Positions 1 through 6,929 of a DNA stretch of 12,096 nt are shown in pieces (the stretch's first letter is position 1; each line of letters begins with the position of its first letter). The notes beneath the pieces are model-generated. The model was given only the letters and a program-made list of their open reading frames with translations. It ran no database searches and had not been told where the DNA came from. The DNA comes from JBDTOX01 sp039933015 (GTDB taxonomy: Bacteria; Pseudomonadota; Gammaproteobacteria; Burkholderiales; Methylophilaceae): assembly GCA_039933015.1 (NCBI GenBank), contig JBDTOX010000070.1, forward strand, positions 1 through 12,096, read 5' to 3'. Position numbers and translations under genes: made by a program.

Positions 1-1529
1 TTACCCGCTACCTGTGTTTTGCTGACCCTGAGATGTTGCGCGCCTTGAGCGGCGACTTGCGGCAGGTGCGTAATCACCAGCACCTGACGTTTTAACCCCA
101 ACCGCTTGAGTAATTGTCCGACAATTTCCGCCACCCCACCGCCGATGCCAACATCCACCTCGTCGAAAATCATGGTCGGGATATCGCCCTGCTGCGCAGT
201 GACGACGCGAATAGCCAGACTGATTCTGGACAGCTCGCCACCTGAAGCGACTTTGGCCAATGGGCGCGGAGCCACACCGGCGTGGCCGGAGACAAGAAAC
301 TCAACTTGCTCCAGCCCCGTTGCCGCAGGTTCCTGAGTAGCCAAGGCCACAGAAAAACTGCCCCCGGAAAGCGCAAGGCGCTGCATTTCCATACTGATTT
401 TTCCTGACAGCTGCTGTGCGGCCTGCTGCCGCCCGCTGCTTAATTCTTCAGCGAGCCTGGTATAAACCTGTCTGGCCGAGGCTTCCTGACGGGCCAATTC
501 AGCATCATTGCCAGTAGCCTCAAGCTCGGTCATACGTGCCTGCCATTGGGTGAGCAGATCTTCCAGCTCTTCAGGGCGCACACGATATTTTCGGGCGGCA
601 GCATGCATGGACTGAATCCGCCCCTCCACTGCTGCCAGGCGCTCCGGGTCAAGTTCTGCACGTTGCAGGTAGCGATTTAGAAAGCGATCGGTTTCTTCAA
701 GCTGGATCAATGCTGAATCCAGGGTGTCCAGCACTTCCTGCAAACCCGTATCATATTCAAGCAAGCTCTGCAGCTTGTGTTGCACGGTGCTGACCTGGCG
801 CAGGACGGCCAGCTCACCTTCACTCAGCAATTCCCGGCATTCTTCGCCACCGGCGAGCAAACTCGCGCCGTGTGAGAGCCGACTATGCTCTTGCTGCAAA
901 GGCTCCCATTCCTCACGAGACGGCGCCAACTGTATCAGCTCGCGTATCTGATCGCGCAAATTTGCCAGCTCATCGGCATAGGCTGCGGCATTGCGCTCCA
1001 TATCCATACGGCGCCGATTCAAGTCATGCCATGTACGATATTGCGCAGCCACCTCAAGCGCCAAATCACTCAAACCCGCATATTCATCAAGTATCTGGCG
1101 CTGGCAGGTCTGTTTCAGCAGAGAATGATGGGCATGCTGGCTGTAAATATCGACCAGGAACTCCCCCGCTTCGCGCAGTTGCTGAATGGTCGCGGGCATC
1201 CCGTTAATAAAAGCACGTGAGCGTCCATCCGCATAAATTACCCGGCGCACCAGAAGTTGCTGATCTTCAATGGGCAACTCACTATCACGCAACCACGCCT
1301 GCAAATCAGCCAGGGTGGCGATATCAAAACTGGCACTGATTTCGGCACGCTCACAACCCGCACGGATGATGCCGCCTTCACCACGCGCGCCCAGTGCCAG
1401 AGATAGCGCATCCACCAGGATGGATTTGCCGGCGCCGGTTTCACCGGTAAGCACGGTAAAGCCACGGTCAAAATCAAGATTGAGCTGATCGACAATGACA
1501 AAATTACGTATGGATAAAGTTTGCAGCAT
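1..1529 (-). CDS. recN: DNA repair protein RecN, C-terminus cut by window edge
   Basis: SMC-like ATPase of recombinational double-strand-break repair, a cytosolic, DNA-associated protein. The reading frame is open from the ATG at 1529 to the window edge, giving 509 visible residues; the family is usually about 550, so roughly 40 C-terminal residues lie outside. Reading the minus strand shows the N-terminus MLQTLSIRNFVIVDQLNLDF, Walker A GETGAGKS at residues 29-36, a long charged, Gln/Glu/Leu-rich middle (about 160-370) consistent with the coiled coil, the ABC signature SGGELSR at 429-435, Walker B MIFDEVDVGIGG with D456/E457, and the switch histidine in THLPQVAAQ at H488. All ATPase motifs are intact. 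The gene starts 18 bp after nadK ends, so the two are probably co-transcribed. No convincing Shine-Dalgarno precedes the start, but the ATG fits the family N-terminus exactly. The function is established for the family and the assignment is very secure. Confidence 0.97.
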   Translation of the reverse strand, partial: MLQTLSIRNFVIVDQLNLDFDRGFTVLTGETGAGKSILVDALSLALGARGEGGIIRAGCERAEISASFDIATLADLQAWLRDSELPIEDQQLLVRRVIYADGRSRAFINGMPATIQQLREAGEFLVDIYSQHAHHSLLKQTCQRQILDEYAGLSDLALEVAAQYRTWHDLNRRRMDMERNAAAYADELANLRDQIRELIQLAPSREEWEPLQQEHSRLSHGASLLAGGEECRELLSEGELAVLRQVSTVQHKLQSLLEYDTGLQEVLDTLDSALIQLEETDRFLNRYLQRAELDPERLAAVEGRIQSMHAAARKYRVRPEELEDLLTQWQARMTELEATGNDAELARQEASARQVYTRLAEELSSGRQQAAQQLSGKISMEMQRLALSGGSFSVALATQEPAATGLEQVEFLVSGHAGVAPRPLAKVASGGELSRISLAIRVVTAQQGDIPTMIFDEVDVGIGGGVAEIVGQLLKRLGLKRQVLVITHLPQVAAQGAQHLRVSKTQVAG

Positions 1530-1547
1530 ATGGTTTAAGTCAGTCGG

Positions 1548-2411
1548 CTAACCCCAGTGGAGTTTCTCGCGCAGCATATCGTAGTGACTATGCCCCAGAG
1601 GGTGCAGCAGTGAAACCGTTTTTTCGGCGCGTTGCACCAGGACTTTGTCGTTCTGCTGCAATGACAATTGTAGTTGACCATCAAAATTCACGCGCGCGTC
1701 CTCCGCGTGTATGAGGGTTATTTCCACCTTGCTCGCGCTATTGATGGCAATCGGTCGATTGCTTAATGTATGTGGACAAATGGGCACCAAGGCGATGGCA
1801 TCCAAGGTGGGATGCAGGATAGGGCCGCCCGCAGAAAGCGCATAAGCAGTGGTACCCGTGGGGGTTGACAGGATCAGACCATCGGAACGCTGCCTATGCA
1901 CAAACTGGCCATCGATAGTGACTTCTAGCTCTATCAGGCGCGCCGCGCCACTCTTGTTCACCACCACATCGTTCAGGGCCTGGCCTTGGCCTATTACTTG
2001 GCCATCACGCAGAATAGAGGCCGAGAGCAAGATGCGCTCCTCAGTATTGAATTCGCCCACCAGAATCTTGCCCATGGCTTCCAGCATGGAGTCTGAGCTC
2101 AAGTCCGTGAGAAAACCAAACCTTCCGCGATTAACCCCTACCAGCGGGATGCGGTAATCCACCAGAGACCGGGCTGCAGCCAGCATTGTGCCATCGCCGC
2201 CCAGCACTACGGCCAAATCAGCATAAGCGCCAATGGCATTAATATGCACCGTGGTATAGCCCTTGATATCGGCCTGCTGCGCGGTCTTTTCTTCGATGAA
2301 AATGCCGATCTGCTGGTCGGCCAAAAATCGCGCGAGTGTCAGTATCTGCTCCCGAATTTCGGGATTCATGTATTTGCCTATCAGGGCAACAGTCTGAAAT
2401 ACGCTTTTCAT
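1548..2411 (-). CDS. nadK: NAD kinase (ATP-dependent NAD+ phosphorylation to NADP+)
   Basis: Cytosolic enzyme that phosphorylates NAD+ to make NADP+. From the ATG at 2411 the protein has 287 residues, a normal bacterial NadK length. Visible motifs are VALIGKYMNPEIREQI near the N-terminus, the diagnostic GGDGTML at 71-77 with catalytic Asp73, GVNRGRFGFLTDL shortly after, and the NAD-binding segment DGLILSTPTGTTAYALSAGG with its usual follow-on PICPHTLSNRPI. The frame stays open for 23 more codons upstream to another ATG at 2480 (310 residues). I prefer 2411 because the family normally begins near MKSVFQTVALIGKY and because the extension would run into the divergent promoter region. Neither start has a strong ribosome binding site. 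It lies upstream of recN with an 18-bp gap and is divergent from the membrane sulfatase-family gene. Confidence 0.95.
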   Translation of the reverse strand: MKSVFQTVALIGKYMNPEIREQILTLARFLADQQIGIFIEEKTAQQADIKGYTTVHINAIGAYADLAVVLGGDGTMLAAARSLVDYRIPLVGVNRGRFGFLTDLSSDSMLEAMGKILVGEFNTEERILLSASILRDGQVIGQGQALNDVVVNKSGAARLIELEVTIDGQFVHRQRSDGLILSTPTGTTAYALSAGGPILHPTLDAIALVPICPHTLSNRPIAINSASKVEITLIHAEDARVNFDGQLQLSLQQNDKVLVQRAEKTVSLLHPLGHSHYDMLREKLHWG

Positions 2412-2490
2412 GGCAGGCATTAAATCATAGAAGGCTGCCTCATAGAAGTCATAGCCATCAAAGTGCTGAAAAGTAAGCATGCTGTAAGGC

Positions 2491-2496
2491 TATAAT
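2491..2496 (+). promoter_or_regulatory. Candidate -10 box for the YejM-like gene in the divergent region
   Basis: A perfect TATAAT lies in the gap between the divergent nadK and the membrane sulfatase-family gene, about 70 bp before the latter's ATG. The best -35 match is poor (CTGAAA at 2466-2471, spacer 19 bp). It is AT-rich relative to its surroundings and correctly oriented for the plus-strand gene. No clear sigma-70 pair could be picked out for nadK on the minus strand, although TACACT (2507 to 2502) is a possible -10. This is inference from consensus only. Confidence 0.4.
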
Positions 2497-2563
2497 CGCA
2501 TAGTGTAGAATATGAGCTACTCCGCCTTACAAGCCATTAACTCAACAAAGCGACTTGCCTGAT

Positions 2564-4504
2564 ATGTCCCCCAGCTTAAGCATCAGCCATCAAAAACGGC
2601 TGCTGGCCCATTATTTCCTGCTCACTTATGTCCTCGTGCTCTTTATTTCGCGGGGTGCGATTGCCTTTAGTGAGGCATGGGCAAATGGTAGCGCCAGCTT
2701 CCTGTTTATGGTGGCGGCCTTTCTCTGCTACGGCGCCATCTACCTGCTGCCGGCGATATTAGTTACCTGGCTGGTGCAATGCATTAGTCATTGGCGGCAG
2801 AAAAATGACTCTATTGCGCGCAACATTCCGGTCTACATCACGGCCGTTCTGAGCACCGGTCTGACCACCCTGTTTTTTTACGCCAATGCCAAAATTTATG
2901 CCTTATATGGCATGTTTTTCAATGGCTTCATCATCAACCTGCTGGTTACGCCGGGCGGTATTGAGTCATTGGGTGGCAGCGGGGCTTCTGATATCGGCTT
3001 CGCACTTATTGCCGCCGGCTTTGTCGTGGCCCAGGCCGTCTTGTTATGGCTGGTATATGCAGCTTATAAGAGGTTGATATCCAGGCAAGTGCTGCCGCAG
3101 CGCTTTTACCGCGTACTGTCGATTGCACTGGTGGCGCTAGCGGTGGGAGTGCATGTCGATTACGCTATTGACAACTTTACCAGCAACAAGCTGGGAGTCC
3201 TCGCAGAAACTGTGCCATTCTTTCAGCCCGTCTCGTCACAGAGTCTGTTTAAAGCCATGGGATTTAAGGCCAATCGCGCAAAGAATCTGAGCGTGAAAGG
3301 CAAGCTGAATTACCCCGTTGCCCCGCTTAACGTTGCGCCTCCGGCCAAGCCTTATAACATTGTATGGCTGGCATCCGAATCTTGGCGGGCCGACATGCTG
3401 GACCCAGAAATCATGCCGAATACTTGGAAATTTGCCGCTGGTGCCAGCCGCTTTACCCACAACTACAGCGGCGGTAATGGCACACGCATGGGCGTGTTTA
3501 CCATGTTCATGGGCATACCTGGCAACTACTGGTTCCCCTTCCTGCGCGAACAGCGCGGCGCTGCCATTATCGACGTGCTGCAGCAGCAAAATTACCAAAT
3601 GAGCTTATACACCAGCGCCCGTTTTTCCTACCCTGAATTCGACAAGACTATCTTCAGCAAGGTACCTGCAGATCAGTTGCATTGGCTGGAAGGGGGGCAG
3701 GGCTGGGTCAAGGATAAGGACAATGTGACAAACCTGCTGAACTTTATCCACAAACGCGACACTGCTAAGCCATTTTTCACCTTCATGTTCTTTGAATCGC
3801 CGCATGCGCGCTACTATTTCCCGCCGGAAAGCGTCATTCGCCGCCCATACCGTGACGATATCAACTATGCCAGCTTAAGCAAGGATGAACTGGCCAAGGA
3901 TATCGTCAATATCAAAAATCGCTATATCAACTCAGTGCACCATCTGGATAGCCAGTTTGGCAGGATTTTCGACTATCTGGCAGCACACAATCTAATGGAT
4001 AACACTATAGTCATTCTGCTCGGCGACCACGGAGAAGAGTTTATGGAGCATGGCTTCTGGGGACATAACTCCACCTTCGTTGATGAACAGATACGCACTC
4101 CGCTCGTGATCTGGGCGCCGGGGATGAAGGCCCGCGTAAGCGATCAAATGACCAGCCATATGGATGTGGTGCCGACCCTGATGCCGCTGTTGGGCGTTCG
4201 CAATCCTGCTGCCGACTACTCCACTGGCTACAACCTGTTCTCCAGTGAAAAGCGCAGCCATACCTATGTTTCGGATTGGGACCGCATCACCTTTATTGAT
4301 AATGAGATCAAAATTACGCAGCCAGTCAATATTAAAAGCTTCGGTGGCGCGCGGGCAACGCTGAGCAATGATCAGCCTTTACCTGCAGACCAGGCAAGCC
4401 AGTTATTGCAGAAGAAACAACCCGTCATGAGAGATGTCATATACGATCTGGGCAAATTCTTTACAAAAAAGAACAACCCCGCACCTGAACAGGCGAAGCA
4501 CTAA
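2564..4504 (+). CDS. YejM/PbgA-like inner-membrane protein, sulfatase/alkaline phosphatase superfamily
   Basis: Predicted envelope protein of 646 residues: an N-terminal membrane domain followed by a periplasmic sulfatase-type domain. About five hydrophobic segments are visible (roughly residues 13-35, 44-70, 85-107, 140-165, 178-198), like the DUF3413 domain of E. coli YejM/PbgA. A linker containing YPVAPLNV leads to NIVWLASESWRADM. The candidate metal/nucleophile set is complete: E272 (SES), T307 in SGGNGTRMG, D488/H489 in LLGDHGEEF, and H501 in WGHNS. Segments such as SGGNGTRMGVFTMFMGIP and TSHMDVVPTLMPLLGV follow the YejM layout. E. coli YejM controls LPS synthesis through the LapB-FtsH-LpxC axis; a similar role here is inference, helped by nearby heptose/LPS genes. 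Phosphoglycerol or phosphoethanolamine transfer is the alternative. I chose ATG 2564 over an in-frame TTG at 2555. The ribosome binding site is weak. Confidence 0.82.
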   Translation: MSPSLSISHQKRLLAHYFLLTYVLVLFISRGAIAFSEAWANGSASFLFMVAAFLCYGAIYLLPAILVTWLVQCISHWRQKNDSIARNIPVYITAVLSTGLTTLFFYANAKIYALYGMFFNGFIINLLVTPGGIESLGGSGASDIGFALIAAGFVVAQAVLLWLVYAAYKRLISRQVLPQRFYRVLSIALVALAVGVHVDYAIDNFTSNKLGVLAETVPFFQPVSSQSLFKAMGFKANRAKNLSVKGKLNYPVAPLNVAPPAKPYNIVWLASESWRADMLDPEIMPNTWKFAAGASRFTHNYSGGNGTRMGVFTMFMGIPGNYWFPFLREQRGAAIIDVLQQQNYQMSLYTSARFSYPEFDKTIFSKVPADQLHWLEGGQGWVKDKDNVTNLLNFIHKRDTAKPFFTFMFFESPHARYYFPPESVIRRPYRDDINYASLSKDELAKDIVNIKNRYINSVHHLDSQFGRIFDYLAAHNLMDNTIVILLGDHGEEFMEHGFWGHNSTFVDEQIRTPLVIWAPGMKARVSDQMTSHMDVVPTLMPLLGVRNPAADYSTGYNLFSSEKRSHTYVSDWDRITFIDNEIKITQPVNIKSFGGARATLSNDQPLPADQASQLLQKKQPVMRDVIYDLGKFFTKKNNPAPEQAKH

Positions 4505-4577
4505 CCCGCCTTGCATATACCTTCAAATTCGCTGAATGCAGGTTGCGCTCCAGCAGCAGGTGCCGGATAATTTTCAC

Positions 4578-5594
4578 ATGGACAAACGCGCGCAAATCCT
4601 CCTTAAGACACTGGTTGAACATTACATAAGTGATGGCCAGCCGGTAGGCTCGCGCACACTTTCCAAGTGCTCAGGGCTGGATTTAAGCCCCGCAACCATT
4701 CGCAATGCTATGTCGGATCTCGAAGAACTAGGTTTTATTGCCAGCCCGCACACTTCGGCCGGACGCATACCTACGCAACGCGGCTATCGCTTTTTTGTTG
4801 ACACGCTGCTGACTGTAAAGCCCCTGCAAACGCAGGAAATTCAGCGCCTGGAATACGAGCTGTCATCTCCCGATCCGCAAGAACTAATCTCTTCTGCCGC
4901 AGGCCTGCTTTCCAGCCTGACGCAATTCGCCGGTTTGGTGATGATTCCCAAACGCAAAAGCATCGCCTTCCGCCATCTGGAGTTTTTGCCGCTGTCGGAA
5001 AAGCGCATTTTGCTCATCATCGTGACTTCTGACGGCAATGTACAAAATCGTATCATCGTGGCAGATAAGCCATACTCATCCGCTGAACTGTCTCAAGCCA
5101 CCAGCTTTTTCAATCAGAACTATGCTGGTAGCACATTTGAGCAGGTACAGAACAAGCTGCATGACGAGCTCAAGCAAGTGCAGTCAGACATGACGCGCCT
5201 CATGGCGGCAGCGCTGGAAGCTAGCAGTAAAGCACTTGATCAAGATAAGGATGGCGTAGTCATTTCCGGCGAACGTAACCTGTTGCAAGTGGATGATCTC
5301 TCAACCAATGTCACTTCCCTGCGCAAACTGTTTGAAATCTTCGAGCGCCGCACCACGCTCTTGCAATTACTCGACAATAGCCAACGCGCAGAAGGCATCC
5401 AGATTTTCATAGGTGGCGAATCCGGCTACCTGCCCCTCGATGAATGCAGCATGGTCACCGCGCCTTATGAGGCCAATGGCGAGGTGGTCGGCACGCTGGG
5501 CGTGATCGGCCCCACGCGCATGGCTTACGAGCGCGTGATCCCGATTGTCGATGTCACGGCAAAACTGCTCTCCAACGCCCTCTCTAATGGATAG
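4578..5594 (+). CDS. hrcA: Heat-inducible transcription repressor HrcA
   Basis: Cytosolic repressor of class I heat-shock genes (grpE-dnaK-dnaJ, groESL), which in other bacteria binds the CIRCE inverted repeat and needs GroEL to fold. The 338-residue product shows the N-terminal winged-helix domain, MDKRAQILLKTLVEHYISDG then QPVGSRTLSK and LSPATIRNAMSDLEELGFI (residues 1-54), and the conserved SPHTSAGRIPTQRGYRFFVD at 56-75. A GAF-like ligand/dimerisation part follows, ending with the family-typical GVIGPTRMAYERVIPIVD. An in-frame ATG at 4536 would add 14 residues; I prefer 4578 because HrcA proteins start near MDKRAQILL and a GGAT lies about 10 bp upstream of this ATG. The gene follows the YejM-like gene after 73 bp. 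No CIRCE sequence (TTAGCACTC-N9-GAGTGCTAA) is visible in the window, so its targets and any autoregulation are elsewhere or use a diverged operator. Confidence 0.96.
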   Translation: MDKRAQILLKTLVEHYISDGQPVGSRTLSKCSGLDLSPATIRNAMSDLEELGFIASPHTSAGRIPTQRGYRFFVDTLLTVKPLQTQEIQRLEYELSSPDPQELISSAAGLLSSLTQFAGLVMIPKRKSIAFRHLEFLPLSEKRILLIIVTSDGNVQNRIIVADKPYSSAELSQATSFFNQNYAGSTFEQVQNKLHDELKQVQSDMTRLMAAALEASSKALDQDKDGVVISGERNLLQVDDLSTNVTSLRKLFEIFERRTTLLQLLDNSQRAEGIQIFIGGESGYLPLDECSMVTAPYEANGEVVGTLGVIGPTRMAYERVIPIVDVTAKLLSNALSNG

Positions 5595-5600
5595 TATCCT

Positions 5601-5743
5601 TGCAAAACATCCAAGCGTAGCCAGAACACGAAGCGCAGCCAGAATAAGGCGCGCATGCACGACAAAACCGGCGCTTACAAATAAGTAATTGAGGATTTTT
5701 GAGCGGATGAACAGCGCCGATATGGCAAACAAAATGTTTTGCA
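5601..5743. repeat. Structured intergenic element between hrcA and hemH with 10-bp terminal inverted repeats
   Basis: The 169-bp gap between hrcA and hemH is bounded by a perfect 10-bp inverted repeat, TGCAAAACAT at 5601-5610 and ATGTTTTGCA at 5734-5743. Nested inside is a second inverted pair, AAGCGC (5631-5636) and GCGCTT (5671-5676), and an imperfect CAAAACC...GGATTTTTG pair around 5662-5701. No target-site duplication is evident outside the ends. It encodes no recognisable protein and has no terminator-like GC hairpin followed by a T-run. It could be a small dispersed intergenic repeat, a MITE-like remnant, or a structured leader of hemH; the sequence alone cannot decide. Confidence 0.45.
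5613..5648. repeat. 18-bp tandem duplication (two copies, 15/18 identical)
   Basis: Copy one at 5613-5630 (AAGCGTAGCCAGAACACG) is followed immediately by copy two at 5631-5648 (AAGCGCAGCCAGAATAAG). They differ at three positions. The shared core AGCCAGAA recurs with an exact 18-bp period. It sits inside the hrcA-hemH intergenic element. Its function is unknown; a slipped-strand duplication or paired protein-binding sites are both possible. Confidence 0.55.
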
Positions 5744-5760
5744 GAGATTACATAGGTTAA
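5707..5760 (+). other. Possible 17-codon upstream ORF ending 3 bp before hemH
   Basis: ATG at 5707 opens a 17-residue frame (MNSADMANKMFCRDYIG) that stops with TAA at 5758-5760, three bases before the hemH ATG. GAGCGG lies directly before the ATG and GAGG at 5691-5694 is 12 bp upstream, so the translation signal is mediocre. The close stop-start spacing would allow translational coupling to hemH. The frame overlaps the right arm of the inverted repeat, so it may simply be chance within that element. It has no recognisable homology. Confidence 0.2.
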
Positions 5761-5763
5761 TTC

Positions 5764-6864
5764 ATGGCTTACTACAATACTGAACCGCCCCGCTCCCACG
5801 GCGATCAGCCCCGCGTCGGCATCCTGCTGGCGAACCTTGGCACACCGGATGCGCCAACTGCCCCAGCCCTCAGGCGCTATCTCAAGCAGTTCCTGAGCGA
5901 CAGGCGTGTAGTTGAAATCCCGCGCGCCATTTGGTGGCTGATTCTGAACGGCATCATCCTGAACGTGCGTCCACGCAAGTCGGCTGAAAAATACGCGCGT
6001 ATATGGACTAATGACGGCTCACCCCTGGTGGTGCATACCCAGCGCCAAGCCAAGCTGTTTCAGGGCTATCTCGGCACCCGCATTGCATCCCCATTCTGCG
6101 TTGAATTCGGCATGCGTTATGGCAACCCCTCGATTGCTTCGGCCATCGAAAAACTCAAAGCGCAAAACTGCAACCGCATCCTGGTTTTCCCGCTTTATCC
6201 GCAATATGCGGCTAGCAGCAGCGCCTCAGCCATGGATGCAGTCTGGGAGGTGTTGCAGCATAGCCGCAATGTGCCCGCCATGCGCAGCATCCGCAATTAC
6301 CACGATCATCCGGCCTATATCGCCGCTTTGGCGCAAAGTGTGCGTCAGTACTGGGATATCAATGGCCGCCCGGAAAAACTTATCATCAGCTTTCACGGTG
6401 TGCCACGCTACACCCTCGACAAGGGCGACCCATACCACTGCGAATGCCACAAGACTGGCCGCCTGCTCGCTGAGGCGCTGGGGCTGGAAAAAAGCCAATA
6501 CCTCATTTGCTTCCAGTCACGTTTTGGCAAAGCCGAGTGGCTCAAACCTTATCTGGCCACGACGCTGGAAGAGCTGGGCAAACAGAAACTCCAGCGCGTG
6601 GACGTCGTCTGCCCGGGCTTCGCCAGTGATTGCCTGGAAACTCTGGAAGAAATTGCCATAGAAGGCAAAACCACATTCATCGCCAAAGGCGGAGGTGAGT
6701 TTCATTACATTCCCGCGCTAAACGAGCGTGAAATTTGGATTGATGCCATGTGTGACATCGCCCTGGACAATCTGCAAGGCTGGGTAAGCCGCGAGTGGGA
6801 CAGGGCGGCCGCGCAACAAGCATCTGAAATGACCAGTCTGCGGGCAAAGGCCTTGGGAGCCTAG
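5764..6864 (+). CDS. hemH: Ferrochelatase (inserts Fe2+ into protoporphyrin IX; last step of protohaem synthesis)
   Basis: 366-residue ferrochelatase that inserts ferrous iron into protoporphyrin IX at the cytoplasmic face of the membrane. The N-terminal half carries VGILLANLGTPDAP and LKQFLSDRRVVEIPR. The family signature appears as ISFHGVPRYTLDKGDPYHCE, with the catalytic metal-binding histidine at H211. The second essential residue is E292 in the segment CPGFASDCLETLEEI. FQSRFGKAEWLKPYL between them is also typical. The length matches proteobacterial enzymes and there is no truncation. Two cysteines (C226, C228) lie just after the signature, but the known Fe-S ligand pattern of other bacterial ferrochelatases is not obviously present. 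The ATG at 5764 follows a short AGG about 8 bp upstream. The hrcA-hemH order is one I associate with betaproteobacteria. Regulation is not evident apart from the unusual leader region. Confidence 0.97.
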   Translation: MAYYNTEPPRSHGDQPRVGILLANLGTPDAPTAPALRRYLKQFLSDRRVVEIPRAIWWLILNGIILNVRPRKSAEKYARIWTNDGSPLVVHTQRQAKLFQGYLGTRIASPFCVEFGMRYGNPSIASAIEKLKAQNCNRILVFPLYPQYAASSSASAMDAVWEVLQHSRNVPAMRSIRNYHDHPAYIAALAQSVRQYWDINGRPEKLIISFHGVPRYTLDKGDPYHCECHKTGRLLAEALGLEKSQYLICFQSRFGKAEWLKPYLATTLEELGKQKLQRVDVVCPGFASDCLETLEEIAIEGKTTFIAKGGGEFHYIPALNEREIWIDAMCDIALDNLQGWVSREWDRAAAQQASEMTSLRAKALGA

Positions 6865-6893
6865 CTTTGAAAACCGAAAAAGTGGACGCCTTT

Positions 6894-6901
6894 GCTATAC
6901 T
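6894..6901 (+). promoter_or_regulatory. Candidate extended -10 promoter for the hldD-gmhA-hldE-waaF operon
   Basis: The 65-bp gap between hemH and hldD contains a TG-n-TATACT arrangement: GC at 6894-6895 preceded by T6893, then TATACT at 6896-6901. This matches an extended -10 promoter, which can work without a good -35. The TTGAAA at 6867-6872 is 23 bp away, too far for a normal spacer. Transcription would start about 20 bp before the hldD ATG. Inference from consensus only; read-through from hemH is also possible since no terminator separates them. Confidence 0.45.
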
Positions 6902-6929
6902 TGTGATTTAGCCAACTGGATTTAACCGA

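Noticed and set aside
872..1220. Plus-strand open frames of 111 codons within recN
   Set aside because: They lie antisense to a continuous, motif-complete RecN frame and show low-complexity, non-protein-like composition.
2461..2490. AAGTGCTGAA resembling the right arm of a CIRCE element near nadK
   Set aside because: No matching TTAGCACTC arm lies 9 bp upstream, and the site is not upstream of a heat-shock gene.
5367..5732. Minus-strand open frame of 121 codons antisense to the hrcA end and the intergenic gap
   Set aside because: Most of it is a shadow of hrcA; no family motif, no ribosome binding site, no supporting context.
6838..6875. AGGC...GCCT hairpin at the end of hemH as a terminator
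   Set aside because: The stem is only about 4 bp, lies inside the coding sequence, and no T-run follows.
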